16,627 bases of DNA, from the NCBI GenBank assembly GCA_013003335.1, contig JABDJT010000026.1, positions 1 to 16,627 of the forward strand. Direction: 5' to 3'. Each line of letters opens with the position of its first letter. The first letter of the stretch is position 1. Origin of the DNA: Verrucomicrobiales bacterium. Its GTDB lineage: Bacteria > Verrucomicrobiota > Verrucomicrobiia > Verrucomicrobiales > DEV007. Below are positions 1 through 8,603 of the stretch, piece by piece. The position numbers were made by a program, and so were the translations under genes. The notes below the pieces were generated by a model. The model had not been told where the DNA came from. It saw nothing but the letters and a program-made list of their open reading frames with translations, and ran no database searches.

Positions 1-19
1 AAACAACCCTGTTGGTTCG
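1..19. repeat. Right half of a 43-bp dispersed palindrome, cut by the window edge
   Basis: The first 19 bases match the last 19 of the 43-bp palindrome found in full at four other places in this window, with about two differences from the derived consensus. They include the core ACCCTGTT and the terminal TTCG. The left half would lie outside the window. The copy is about 100 bp upstream of the DUF1549/DUF1553 gene, so it may mark the end of whatever gene precedes it. This is direct sequence comparison; its function is unknown. Confidence 0.6.
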
Positions 20-61
20 TTCCGAACGAAGCGTGCTAACACAAAAACGCCCCCGCCCCCG

Positions 62-90
62 TTGGTTTTCCGTCCCGGGCGACGTAACTT
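62..90 (+). promoter_or_regulatory. Candidate sigma70-type promoter for the DUF1549-DUF1501 pair
   Basis: TTGGTT at 62-67 and TAACTT at 85-90 are separated by exactly 17 nt, and the start codon is 30 nt further on. The arrangement matches the candidate upstream of thrC (TTGGTC, 17 nt, TACCTT), which gives some support. Agreement with the E. coli consensus is only partial, so this is a pattern-based guess. Confidence 0.35.
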
Positions 91-120
91 TTTCGCCCGC
101 AAAGCGTTCAAGTTTTAGGA

Positions 121-2355
121 ATGAAATACACTTTTCTCATCGCAATCTTTGGCCTGGCGACCTTCTCTTTCCCGGCCTCCCTCGAGGCCGGGCAAAAGCT
201 GAATGCCAGCCAGAAAATCGACCGGATTATTAAAGCCGGTTACAAGGAGCACGGGGTCCAGCCCAATCCGATGGCCAGCGATGAGGTGTTCGTTCGCCGG
301 ATCTATCTTGACGTGATTGGGCGCGTCCCCACGATGGCGGAAACGGTCACGTTTCTTGAATCAAAGAATCCGAACAAGCGCGCACGGCTCATTGATGAAC
401 TGCTGAATTCCGACGGATACGTCTCGCATCACTACAACTACTGGGCAGACATCCTGCGAGCCAAATCCCGCCTGAACGGCAACGGCCAAAGCCTGCCGGC
501 CGGTTATGCCTTCGAAAAATGGATCAAGGATTCACTTCGGGAAAACAAGCCATACGACCAGTTCGTGAAAGAGATGGTCAGCGCCTCCGGGAATTCCTGG
601 GAGAACGGAGCGGTCGGTTACTACATCCGCGATTTCGGTATGCCGCTGGATAATCTTGCCATCACCACGCAAGTCTTTCTCGGAACGCAGATCGTCTGCG
701 CCCAGTGCCACGACCATCCTTTCGACAAGTGGACCCAGATGGATTATTACCAGCTTTCTGCGTTTACCTACGGAAAGGTCACGTCCAACAATTCCCCGAA
801 CCAGCGCGAAGCACTTGCCTTCCTGCAAAAGCGGAAGAAGAAGGTCCCGCAAAAGGCCCAGCAGGACGTGCGCCGTGCCTTCTCGGAAATCCTGCGCCCG
901 GTTCGTTTCAACGCGGTCTACGACGTCAACCGCAAGCTCCGCCTCCCTCACGATTATCAGTACGACGATGCCAAGCCGCGATCTCTGGTGGATCCGGAAA
1001 CGCCGTTCGGTCCGGAAGCTCCGCTGAGCGGGGCGGATCATCCATCCGAGGCATTTGCCGAGTGGCTGACCTCAGAGCAAAACGACCGGTTTACGACGGT
1101 GATTGCCAATCGACTCTGGAAAAAAGCATTCGGGGTCGGGATTTACGAGCCGGTCGATGAGTTGACCCATCACAGTCAGCCTTCCAATCCGGAATTGATG
1201 GCGTTTCTCGAAGCCCGAATGAAGGGCTTCGATTACGACATGAAAAAATTCCTGCGCATGGTGTACAACACTGAGGCCTATCAGCGGGAGTCGAGTCGGG
1301 AAGCCGTAACCCTTGGCCTCCCGTATCACTATCCCGGTCCGATCCTTCGAAGGATGTCCGCCGAGCAAATCTGGGATTCCCTGGTGGCCATGGCGGTTGA
1401 CAACCCGGATGCGCCTTCTCCGGCACATGAACTGGAAATCAAGAAACAGCTGACGGAGGTGCAATTGGTTGCGGAAGCGATTTACGACCAGAAACCCGGA
1501 GAATTCCTGAGAAATGCCCATGAGATTGCGCAGGTTCAAAAACGACTCGCCGGCGAAATCGAACAAGCTCAAAAAGAACTGGCCGACGCACGGGCCAGCA
1601 AAGATCCCAAGCGAATTCGGGAAGCAATTTCGGAGGTCGGCAAGATCCGCCGACAGCTCGCCATCGAAGTCGAAAAACAGGTTTACCGGGAGGCTCTCGA
1701 AGAAAAAATCGAAATGGCTTCCGCGGCAACCGGGAGCGGGAATTTTCTCGCAGACCTGTCCAGCGTCGTGACAGCAGGTGGCGATCAGACGATCTCGGAA
1801 GGGATGGAGACGTATACCGAGGAGCGAAGAGGGCTGATCGACCCGCTGGTGAAAGCCCTTCTGAAAGAAGAGGCTGACCAGATCCGGGCCGATGAACTGG
1901 CACGCCGCGAACGGGAAACCGCGGAGTGGAATGTGGGTAAAAAGCAGCGCCCCATCTACAACGCATTCGCCAATCGCCGGGAGCAATTTGTCCGATCCTC
2001 GGAACTTCGATCTCCAGCGCCTCCCGGACACTTCCTTCGCGAGTTCGGGCAAAGCGATCGCGAAGTAGTCGAAAATGCGAACGATCAGGCCTCCATCACC
2101 CAGGCACTGGCGATGCTGAACGGCCCGACGATCAACGCCATCACGCATCCCTACTCCGTCCTGGGCCGCGAGATGAAAGGGCAAACCTACCGGGAACGGC
2201 TCGATACAATTTACCTCACCATGCTGAGCCGGAAACCGACCGATGAAGAGCGGAAGATTTTCGCCGAAGCCTTTGCCGCTGATCCGGAAGCCGGTTCCGT
2301 CACCGGAATCGTGTGGACAATCCTGAACATGCGCCAGTTTCTCTTCGTGCAGTAA
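121..2355 (+). CDS. Exported DUF1549/DUF1553 (PSCyt2/PSD1) protein
   Basis: The 744-residue protein begins with a signal peptide (hydrophobic to about residue 20, likely cleavage after SLEA at residue 23). DUF1549 follows, roughly residues 28-235, and contains a CAQCH motif (C193, C196, H197) in the family's usual CAQCHDHPFD context, which resembles a c-type haem site. DUF1553 starts near residue 308 (AEWLTSEQNDRF) and includes the hallmark SPAPPGHFLREFGQSDRE near residue 635. A charged, Lys/Glu-rich segment at about 438-560, probably coiled coil, lies inside DUF1553. The family is abundant in Verrucomicrobiota and Planctomycetota and is usually encoded beside a DUF1501 gene, as here, where the next gene follows 36 nt after the stop. 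It acts outside the cytoplasm. A link to polysaccharide breakdown or electron transfer has been proposed for the family but is not settled. The start codon is preceded directly by AGGA. Family assignment is firm, function is not. Confidence 0.9.
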   Translation: MKYTFLIAIFGLATFSFPASLEAGQKLNASQKIDRIIKAGYKEHGVQPNPMASDEVFVRRIYLDVIGRVPTMAETVTFLESKNPNKRARLIDELLNSDGYVSHHYNYWADILRAKSRLNGNGQSLPAGYAFEKWIKDSLRENKPYDQFVKEMVSASGNSWENGAVGYYIRDFGMPLDNLAITTQVFLGTQIVCAQCHDHPFDKWTQMDYYQLSAFTYGKVTSNNSPNQREALAFLQKRKKKVPQKAQQDVRRAFSEILRPVRFNAVYDVNRKLRLPHDYQYDDAKPRSLVDPETPFGPEAPLSGADHPSEAFAEWLTSEQNDRFTTVIANRLWKKAFGVGIYEPVDELTHHSQPSNPELMAFLEARMKGFDYDMKKFLRMVYNTEAYQRESSREAVTLGLPYHYPGPILRRMSAEQIWDSLVAMAVDNPDAPSPAHELEIKKQLTEVQLVAEAIYDQKPGEFLRNAHEIAQVQKRLAGEIEQAQKELADARASKDPKRIREAISEVGKIRRQLAIEVEKQVYREALEEKIEMASAATGSGNFLADLSSVVTAGGDQTISEGMETYTEERRGLIDPLVKALLKEEADQIRADELARRERETAEWNVGKKQRPIYNAFANRREQFVRSSELRSPAPPGHFLREFGQSDREVVENANDQASITQALAMLNGPTINAITHPYSVLGREMKGQTYRERLDTIYLTMLSRKPTDEERKIFAEAFAADPEAGSVTGIVWTILNMRQFLFVQ

Positions 2356-2391
2356 GTGCACCCGAAACCGTTCCCTGAATATTTTTTGAAA

Positions 2392-3690
2392 ATGAACGCC
2401 TTCAAAGACGACCAGAGCCGCCGACAGTTTATTAATCGCGCAGCCAAAACCTTCCTGGGAGTGTCAGCTGCCGGAGGAGGAATGTCCCTGCCTGCAATTA
2501 CGCAGGCTGCCGGGAAAGGAGCTTCCGAGCTTCGGCAAATCGCCACCGCCAAGCGGGTGATCTACCTCTACATGAACGGGGGAATGTCCCACCTCGACAC
2601 CTTCGATCCCAAGCCGGGCCACGAAGTCATGGGGCCAACCGGAACGATCAACACGAACGTCGATGGCATGCGCTTTTCCGAATACCTGCCGCGAATCTCG
2701 AAGCAGGCTGACAAACTCGCTGTCATCAATTCGATGACTTCCACCCAGGGAGCGCACAAGCAGGGCAACTACATGATGCACACGAGCTACGAATTGCGCA
2801 GCTCGATCCGCCATCCCGCCATGGGTGCATGGCTCCTCAAGTTTCAGGGCAAGCGGAATCAGACCCTGCCGGGCAACGTCATGATCGGAAACGATTCCAA
2901 CCATCCCGGTGCCGGATTTTTCGAAAGTAAGCTTTCGCCGGTGATGATCAGCAACCCCGCTGGCGGTTTACAAAACACCATGATGCACCGCGGCATGAAC
3001 GATGACCGGTTCAACTTTCATCTCGATCTCGCCCAAAAGCTCGACCAGCCATTTGTCGAAAAATACGACCAGAAAAATGTCCGGGCGTACACCGACATGT
3101 ATGACGACGCCATCAAGCTGATGAAAAGCAGCGACCTGGCCGCCTTCGATATATCAGAAGAACCGGAATGGCTGCGGGATCGCTACGGCGACAACAACTT
3201 TGGACAGGGCTGCCTCCTCGCCCGGCGCCTCATCGAAAATGATGTCCGGTTTGTCGAGGTCACCTACGGAAGCTGGGACACTCACAACGCCAACTTCGTC
3301 AATCTGCCCGACAAAGCGGAGGTCCTCGATCAGGGTCTCAGCACATTGCTTTTCGACCTCGAAAAACGGGGGTTGCTGGACGACACGCTCGTCGTCCTGG
3401 CCACCGAATTCGGTCGTACACCCGAGATCAACCAGAACGAAGGCCGGGATCATCATCCCCAGGCATTTTCCTGCCTGCTCGCCGGAGGCGGAATTCGGGG
3501 CGGACAAGTCCTCGGTAAATCGGATGACCGTGGTGCCAACATTGAGGACAGCCCGGTTAAGATTCCGGATTTGAATGCCACGATCGGGTATGCCCTCGGA
3601 TTACCCCTCAACCAGGTTCTCTATTCCCCGTCCAAGCGCCCATTCACGGTCGCTGACAAGGGGAAACCGCTCGCACAGTTGTTCGGCTGA
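2392..3690 (+). CDS. DUF1501 protein with Tat signal
   Basis: The protein has 432 residues from the ATG at 2392. The frame is also open from a GTG at 2356, directly after the previous stop, but the ATG is preferred because it places a twin-arginine motif (SRRQFI, residues 9-14) at the usual distance from the N-terminus, followed by a hydrophobic stretch ending near LPAITQAAG. Export folded through Tat is therefore expected. Family landmarks include YLYMNGGMSHLDTFDP early, EVTYGSWDTHNANF in the middle and LATEFGRTPEI...GRDHHP late. DUF1501 proteins have an alkaline-phosphatase/sulfatase-like fold, and the conserved Asp and His residues resemble metal ligands, but no substrate is known. It is probably cotranscribed with the DUF1549/DUF1553 gene and acts with that product in the periplasm. 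A 43-bp palindrome begins 4 nt after the stop. Confidence 0.9.
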   Translation: MNAFKDDQSRRQFINRAAKTFLGVSAAGGGMSLPAITQAAGKGASELRQIATAKRVIYLYMNGGMSHLDTFDPKPGHEVMGPTGTINTNVDGMRFSEYLPRISKQADKLAVINSMTSTQGAHKQGNYMMHTSYELRSSIRHPAMGAWLLKFQGKRNQTLPGNVMIGNDSNHPGAGFFESKLSPVMISNPAGGLQNTMMHRGMNDDRFNFHLDLAQKLDQPFVEKYDQKNVRAYTDMYDDAIKLMKSSDLAAFDISEEPEWLRDRYGDNNFGQGCLLARRLIENDVRFVEVTYGSWDTHNANFVNLPDKAEVLDQGLSTLLFDLEKRGLLDDTLVVLATEFGRTPEINQNEGRDHHPQAFSCLLAGGGIRGGQVLGKSDDRGANIEDSPVKIPDLNATIGYALGLPLNQVLYSPSKRPFTVADKGKPLAQLFG

Positions 3691-3693
3691 AAT

Positions 3694-3736
3694 CGAATGA
3701 ACGGGGTTTATTCAGCGAACCAACGCTGTTGATTCG
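3694..3736. repeat. 43-bp dispersed interrupted palindrome between convergent genes
   Basis: This is a full copy. Left arm 3694-3714 and right arm 3716-3736 match as reverse complements at 15 of 21 positions around one central base. It aligns without gaps to the copies at 8604, 11808 and 15470, sharing CGAACCAAC at the start of the right arm with two of them. It nearly fills the 47-bp gap between the DUF1501 stop (3690) and the stop of the minus-strand gene (3738), where a bidirectional terminator or 3'-end hairpin would be expected. No T-tract follows on either side, so a classical intrinsic terminator is not supported. Confidence 0.75.
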
Positions 3737-3737
3737 T

Positions 3738-4019
3738 TCAGCCACCCTCCCGGACCCGGTTTTTTTCCTCTTCGCGCTGCTCATTCAGCCGGGAAATTTC
3801 GCGAACTTTCTGTTCCTCCAGCTCGGGGAGCTCGACAAAATTGCCGGATTCAGCTGCCTGCTGAATCAGACCGTCGAGAAACATTTCTTTCTCCGCGATC
3901 TTCGCTTTGAATTTTTCGTCGATCGAGGCGAGTTCGGCCTTCTGTTCGTCGGTGAGTTTCGCGGTCGGGCCGGACTCCTGCTCGAGCCGTTCCATGGCAA
4001 GTTCGTAGGCGCTTTTCAT
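3738..4019 (-). CDS. Small charged helical protein, uncharacterised
   Basis: The protein has 93 residues and starts MKSAYELAMERLEQE. A longer reading from 4064 would overlap the upstream gene by 41 nt. The start at 4019 is chosen because GAGGAG lies 7 nt before it, the only strong ribosome binding site seen in the window. The protein is soluble, very rich in Glu, Lys, Gln and Ala, and probably forms two or three long helices or a coiled coil. There are no cysteines, signal peptide or membrane segment. From memory, short proteins beginning with an SAYELAMERL-like stretch and containing LTDEQKA occur as conserved hypotheticals in Verrucomicrobiota, but no function is known to me. It follows the 176-residue gene after 4 nt, so the two are very likely translationally coupled. 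Confidence 0.75.
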   Translation of the reverse strand: MKSAYELAMERLEQESGPTAKLTDEQKAELASIDEKFKAKIAEKEMFLDGLIQQAAESGNFVELPELEEQKVREISRLNEQREEEKNRVREGG

Positions 4020-4023
4020 GGGA

Positions 4024-4554
4024 TCACTCCTCTTCGTCGGATTCTTCCTCCACTGCTGCACCAAACTGAAGCTCGGGCATGGAATCGAGAAGTTTCGTCA
4101 ATTCCGGCCAGCCCTCTTCTTTCTGGCTTTGAAAGACATGGAGATACAGCCGGACGACTTCCGGATCGTGATCTTTGACCAGTTTTTCGATCGTCGATTT
4201 CAGCTTTTTCGGCGGGAGCTTGTCCGGCAGATCATCGGCCGCGCCTTCGCCGTCGTGCTCGATACCGACTCCATCGAGGAAATCGGTCAGCACCTTTTGA
4301 TGGGCTTTCATCAGCCACAGTTGCAGCACGTTTCCGGCGATTTCCTCCGAACCTTTCAGGCGGATATTTTTCAGGAGCCAGTCGATTTGGCGCGGGGCCG
4401 GTTTCCGCTGCACAAAAACAGGCCGGAGACGGCGATTTTGAGCGAGAGAACTGAGGGACGCCGTGTAAACCTCTTTTTGTTCGTCGCGTAGATATTGGAA
4501 AATCGATTTACCGAACTCGTCGGTCGATTCCTGAAAAATCTGGTAGGCTTTCAT
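4024..4554 (-). CDS. Conserved-looking hypothetical protein, cytoplasmic
   Basis: The protein has 176 residues and starts MKAYQIFQESTDEFGKSIF. I do not recognise the family. It has no signal peptide or membrane helix and appears mostly helical. The N-terminal half is basic (NRRLRPVFVQRKPAPRQIDWL, around residues 40-60) and the extreme C-terminus is acidic (EEESDEEE). Regular helical spacing in the middle (IAGNVLQLWLMKAHQKVLTDFLDGVG) suggests a compact alpha-helical domain. It overlaps no neighbour. The next gene starts 4 nt after its stop and its ribosome binding site lies within this gene's last codons, so the two products probably work together. Being 63 nt downstream of the phoD-like stop, it could share that gene's transcript. 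No Shine-Dalgarno is seen before its start. Confidence 0.7.
   Translation of the reverse strand: MKAYQIFQESTDEFGKSIFQYLRDEQKEVYTASLSSLAQNRRLRPVFVQRKPAPRQIDWLLKNIRLKGSEEIAGNVLQLWLMKAHQKVLTDFLDGVGIEHDGEGAADDLPDKLPPKKLKSTIEKLVKDHDPEVVRLYLHVFQSQKEEGWPELTKLLDSMPELQFGAAVEEESDEEE
4027..4032 (-). promoter_or_regulatory. Strong ribosome binding site GAGGAG fixing the start at 4019
   Basis: On the minus strand GAGGAG is followed by TGATCCC and then ATG. The same bases encode the last two Glu codons of the upstream protein, and the TGA is its stop. This perfect Shine-Dalgarno at 7-nt spacing stands out because almost every other start in the window lacks one. It decides the start of the 93-residue protein and points to coupled translation. 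Confidence 0.7.
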
Positions 4555-4617
4555 GAATGAGCTGAGAGCCCGTAACCAACGGCATCGACCGGGAATGTAA
4601 ACTGTGATTTCTGCGGA

Positions 4618-5715
4618 TTACTTGAGAGGAACTGAAAATTCCTGGGCCAACTTGCCCTCTACATCGCGGAGCTCAAGATTGACCGTTTGCTTGGCCCAAT
4701 CGATGCGAACCATTCCGTAATTCCGTTTTTGAAAATTGGTCGTGTTCTCAATCCGATGACGATTCACCTCGCCCGCACGACCACCCCCGGCATTGGTGAG
4801 GCCGCTGGAAGTCAATTCGTAGAGCGGAAACCCGGGGCTGGTTGGATCGTCAGTTTTCAGGACGGAGATTTCACCCATGTGCCGATCACCGCTTACAAAA
4901 ATCACGTTTCCCGCACTTTTTCCCCCAAGGAGCTTGAAGAGGCGGGCGCGTTCCAGCGGCATATTCTCCCAGAGCTCCCACTTGTGATCCTGCGGAATCA
5001 CCTGGATGCTTGAGGCGATAATCCGCAAATCTGCCGGCACTTCGAGCTGATCGGCCAGCCATTTCCACTGGGCTTCTCCCAGCATCGTGGCTGCCGGATC
5101 CGTATTCCGGTCATAGGGCCCGTCCGGTGTTTTTTTCGGAAGTGCAACCAGTTCGGAACGAAAATAGCGGGTATCCAGTCGGATGATTTGCGTTCGCCTG
5201 CCTTCCGGCCCGAACAGATCCGCCTCGTAGATTCCGGGGCGCCCCCGGGACGGGGCATCTTCCGGTGTTTGAAAAAAGGCGTGAAACTCGGCCTCTGATT
5301 CGACCTTCATCGGATATTCCGCTCCTCCGTCATTCACGCCATAATCGTGATCATCCCAGACCGCTAAAACCGGGCAGGTTTCCCGTAATTTCTGGTATCC
5401 CTCCTTCGCCGCGAGCTTGCCGTATTTCTCGCGCATCACGGCCATGTCTTCCGTGTCGCCATAAATGTTGTCCCCGAGAAACAGGAACAAATCCGGCTGC
5501 TCCGCGACGATCGGGTCCCAAATCGGCTGGGATTTTCCTTCATGGGCGCATGATCCGATCGCGATTTTCGTGAGCGTTTTCCCGGGTTGGACAGATGCGA
5601 AAGCGACTGCCGAGTCTGAATCACCTTTCTCTTCGCAACCCACGCACAACGCCATTGCGACGATTCCGCTAAAAACTGAATGCGCCCGAAATTTTGGGAA
5701 AAGTGATTCTGTCAT
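4618..5715 (-). CDS. PhoD-like metallophosphatase lipoprotein
   Basis: The protein has 365 residues and is predicted to be an exported lipoprotein, with hydrophobic residues 14-26 ending in the lipobox LCVGC (lipidated C27). The mature part carries the PhoD-type calcineurin-like phosphoesterase motifs in order: GSCAH (54-58), LGDNIYGD (80-87, metal-ligand Asp82 and Asn83), WDDHDYGVND (120-129) and SGDRHMGE (275-282, His279). Related enzymes hydrolyse phosphomonoesters or phosphodiesters and usually need Ca and Fe. It lacks the long N-terminal domain of Bacillus PhoD and looks like the compact alkaline phosphatase D family form. A role in phosphate scavenging at the cell surface is inferred. 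No Pho box was recognised upstream. It is divergent from glnD, with 120 bp between the starts, and may lead a minus-strand transcript with the two small genes downstream. Confidence 0.88.
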   Translation of the reverse strand: MTESLFPKFRAHSVFSGIVAMALCVGCEEKGDSDSAVAFASVQPGKTLTKIAIGSCAHEGKSQPIWDPIVAEQPDLFLFLGDNIYGDTEDMAVMREKYGKLAAKEGYQKLRETCPVLAVWDDHDYGVNDGGAEYPMKVESEAEFHAFFQTPEDAPSRGRPGIYEADLFGPEGRRTQIIRLDTRYFRSELVALPKKTPDGPYDRNTDPAATMLGEAQWKWLADQLEVPADLRIIASSIQVIPQDHKWELWENMPLERARLFKLLGGKSAGNVIFVSGDRHMGEISVLKTDDPTSPGFPLYELTSSGLTNAGGGRAGEVNRHRIENTTNFQKRNYGMVRIDWAKQTVNLELRDVEGKLAQEFSVPLK

Positions 5716-5835
5716 CTGGCATTGAGCCTACCGGCTTCCCGATTCGTAGCAAGCAATTGCAGAATGCGGATGCAAAGTTGAATTTTTCCCGATTTTTTCG
5801 TTCGAAATTTGCGGGATTCACGGGTTTCTGTGGGC

Positions 5836-8601
5836 ATGCCATTCAGCGAATTCCGCGAACGCGTCATCGCCCATGCCGAAGAAGCCTTGTTTCCGCTTCG
5901 GCAGAAAACGGATGACCGGTTGGAGCTGTTGAAGATTTACCGCCGATTCCTGAAACAGGAAAATCAGAGAATCGAAAAGGCGCACAAGTCCGGCGAAGGC
6001 GGATTGGCAGTGGCCGCCCAGCGATCCGCCGTCCTGGATGTCGTGATCAACGATTTGTTTTCCCAGACTCAACTCGAGACCGGGGATGAGAATCAAATGA
6101 CACTGGTCGCCAGTGGAGGATACGGCCGGGGGATGCTCAACCCGGGCAGCGATATCGATTTGCAGTTTTTGATGCCAGTGTCGACTCGATCAGTCCCGAA
6201 AGAAGCAAGCGAAACGATCGAGCAACTCCTGCTGATGCTGTACGACGTCGGATTCAAAGTCGGCCATGGAGTTCGCTCGACGAAAGAAGCGATCAAATTC
6301 GCGAACAACGATCACCAGACAAAAACGGCACTGCTTGATGCCCGCTTCATCGCCGGTGATGCCAGCTTGTTTGATGATTTCGAGGACAAGTTCTTCAAGG
6401 GTTGTATCCAGGGAAAAGAGAAAGATTACCTGGCACTCCGAAGCCGGGACATCCGCGCCCGCCACAAGAAATATGACCGCACCGTTCATTTGCAGGAGCC
6501 GAACGTCAAAGAGGGATGCGGTGGCATCCGCGATTACCACAACCTGATTTGGGTATTGTGGGTTTTGCGGCGTTCCCGCGACCTCGAAGCCCTGGTCAAA
6601 GAAGAGTTGCTGACCCCGATGGCCTTCGAACAAATCGAGGAGGCCTACGAATTTTTGATGCGCGTCCGCAACGGGCTTCACTACGCGCAGAAAAACCGGT
6701 CAGGTGATTTGCTGACCCTGCGCCTGCAGGGAGTCGTGGCGAAGGCATTCGGTTACCCGGGCAAGACCATGGTCCGTCGCAGCGAGGAGTTTATGCGGGA
6801 TTACTACCGGCACACTCGTAATTTGTATCAGCACAGTACTTCCCTGATGCAGAGCTTCGAGTTGGAGGTGGACCGCGATGCGACCGGCCCCGTTCCGATT
6901 ATCGGATTCCTGGCCCGCCGGCAAAAGAAGGCTGAAAAATTCGACGGATTTCTCGCACGCGAAGGACTGATCTTTCCAGAGTCAGACGAGATCTTCAAAG
7001 AGGATCCGAAACGCATGATGCGGTTCTTCCGTCACACGCAGCAGAGGCATTTGACCCTGAGTCCGGAGATTCGCAAGCTGTTCAAAGCGCACTGGCCGGA
7101 CATCAACGGCAATTTCCGCAAGAGCAAATCGAACCGGGAGACGTTCGACGAAATTCTTCAGCACCGGGGTGACGTCGCCCGAACGCTTCGGCAAATGCAT
7201 CGGGTCGGGTTTCTCGGCCGATGGCTTCCGGAGTTCGGACAATTGACCGACCTGGTGCAGCACGAATTTTTTCACCGCTACACCGCGGATGAACACACAC
7301 TGCGCTGCATCGACAAGCTGGATTCGCTGGTGAATTCCAACGATCCGAAAGATCAGTTTTTTAAAATGCTGTTCCAGGATATCGAGGATCCCGTTGGATT
7401 GTACCTTGCCCTGATCATGCACGACACCGGCCGGGCCGAGAATGTGCGAAAGCACGAAGACGGAAGCGCCATGCTTGCAAGTGAAGTCTGCACCCGGCTT
7501 CGGTATCGGGGCGACCGGCGCCGCCTCATAACGTTTTTAGTCGATCACCATCTGACCTTTTGGAGAACGGCCACCACCAAAAACCTCGGAGATCCGGCCA
7601 CCATCGCGGAATTTGCTGCGGCCGTGCACAACCGGTCGTGGATGGAGGCTCTCTACCTGTTCACCTACGTCGATTCGAAAGGCACAAACGAAGAAGCCTG
7701 GAATGACTGGAAAGGATCGCTGATGCACGAGCTCTTCCGGTCCACCTGTCGCTTTTTTGAAAACCGGAAGGAATTCGATAAGAAATTCAATCGTCCGGTC
7801 AACGAGACCCGGGACAAGGTGGCCGCAAAGCTGCCGGAATCCTATCGGGAAGAGATTGAAGCTCATTTCCGGATGATGCCGGAGCGCTACCTGAAATACC
7901 GGGGCTCCACCAGCATCACCCGTCACGTGAAGCTGTTTCACCGGTTTTTGAAAATCGTAAAACGCGACTCCGCTGACTGCCTGGTGCCGGTTGCCGGTTG
8001 GGAAAACCGGGAGGACGAAGGATACACCCTGCTGGAAGTCGCGGGTTGGAACCGCCACCATTTACTCGCGAAAGTGGCCGGCGCACTCGCGGCACGGAAT
8101 CTCAACATTCTCAGTGCGGATTTGTTTGCCCGCGAAGACGACCTCGTCCTCGATATTTTCCGGATCTGTACGACCGATTTCCGACCAGTCCGATCGAAAC
8201 GGGAAATTGAGCGAATCGAAAAGCTGTTCGAACAGGAATTTGGGCACACCGAGAAAAACATCGATTTCCATGAATTGATTGAGAAAAATCAGAAGCCCTC
8301 AATCTACCGTGACGTGGAGGACGACATTCAGATTCCGCAGCGGGTTTTCGTGAGCAATGAATTGAATCCCGACATGACCGTTCTCGAAATCCAGGCCCGG
8401 GACCGCATTGGACTGCTGTACGATTTATTCACCGTCCTGGGCGACCAGAACGCCGAGGTCGAGCATGCCCGGATCAGCACCCAGGCCGGTGCGGCCATCG
8501 ACCGCCTGTATCTTGTCGACAGCAAGACCGAACAAAAAATTGCCGAAGACCAGTTGGAAAGAATCGAACGGGAAGTGGCCGGAATTCTGAAAATCGAGTA
8601 A
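5836..8601 (+). CDS. glnD: Bifunctional PII uridylyltransferase / uridylyl-removing enzyme GlnD
   Basis: GlnD senses glutamine and controls nitrogen assimilation by adding UMP to, or removing it from, the PII protein in the cytoplasm. The protein has 921 residues from ATG 5836 (a TTG at 5809 is possible but would add nine poorly conserved residues), close to the 890 of E. coli GlnD. All four domains are visible. The nucleotidyltransferase site is GGYGRGMLNPGSDID (94-108). The HD domain has H487, H529-D530, VDHH near residue 575 and the YVDSKGTN stretch near 613. The ACT1 domain covers about 728-800 and ACT2 about 845-915. The HD core reads HDTGR where many homologues have HDIGK or HDIAK; the metal-binding His and Asp are kept, so both activities are expected. 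No PII (glnB) gene is next to it. A 43-bp palindrome starts 3 nt after the stop. Confidence 0.95.
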   Translation: MPFSEFRERVIAHAEEALFPLRQKTDDRLELLKIYRRFLKQENQRIEKAHKSGEGGLAVAAQRSAVLDVVINDLFSQTQLETGDENQMTLVASGGYGRGMLNPGSDIDLQFLMPVSTRSVPKEASETIEQLLLMLYDVGFKVGHGVRSTKEAIKFANNDHQTKTALLDARFIAGDASLFDDFEDKFFKGCIQGKEKDYLALRSRDIRARHKKYDRTVHLQEPNVKEGCGGIRDYHNLIWVLWVLRRSRDLEALVKEELLTPMAFEQIEEAYEFLMRVRNGLHYAQKNRSGDLLTLRLQGVVAKAFGYPGKTMVRRSEEFMRDYYRHTRNLYQHSTSLMQSFELEVDRDATGPVPIIGFLARRQKKAEKFDGFLAREGLIFPESDEIFKEDPKRMMRFFRHTQQRHLTLSPEIRKLFKAHWPDINGNFRKSKSNRETFDEILQHRGDVARTLRQMHRVGFLGRWLPEFGQLTDLVQHEFFHRYTADEHTLRCIDKLDSLVNSNDPKDQFFKMLFQDIEDPVGLYLALIMHDTGRAENVRKHEDGSAMLASEVCTRLRYRGDRRRLITFLVDHHLTFWRTATTKNLGDPATIAEFAAAVHNRSWMEALYLFTYVDSKGTNEEAWNDWKGSLMHELFRSTCRFFENRKEFDKKFNRPVNETRDKVAAKLPESYREEIEAHFRMMPERYLKYRGSTSITRHVKLFHRFLKIVKRDSADCLVPVAGWENREDEGYTLLEVAGWNRHHLLAKVAGALAARNLNILSADLFAREDDLVLDIFRICTTDFRPVRSKREIERIEKLFEQEFGHTEKNIDFHELIEKNQKPSIYRDVEDDIQIPQRVFVSNELNPDMTVLEIQARDRIGLLYDLFTVLGDQNAEVEHARISTQAGAAIDRLYLVDSKTEQKIAEDQLERIEREVAGILKIE

Positions 8602-8603
8602 CA

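Noticed and set aside
1072..2361. 429-codon open frame on the minus strand
   Set aside because: It is antisense to the clearly identified DUF1549/DUF1553 gene and shows no family features; it is a by-product of codon bias.
4556..4596. Possible decayed copy of the 43-bp palindrome downstream of the phoD-like gene
   Set aside because: It shares GAATGA on the left and AACCAAC on the right, and its location after a stop fits, but alignment needs a 4-nt gap and the core ACCCTGT is lost. It is too weak to count as a copy.
7411..7437. GlnD HD motif HDTGR as a sign of lost uridylyl-removing activity
   Set aside because: The metal-binding His and Asp and the other HD-domain positions are present; the change is outside the metal ligands, so loss of activity is not supported.
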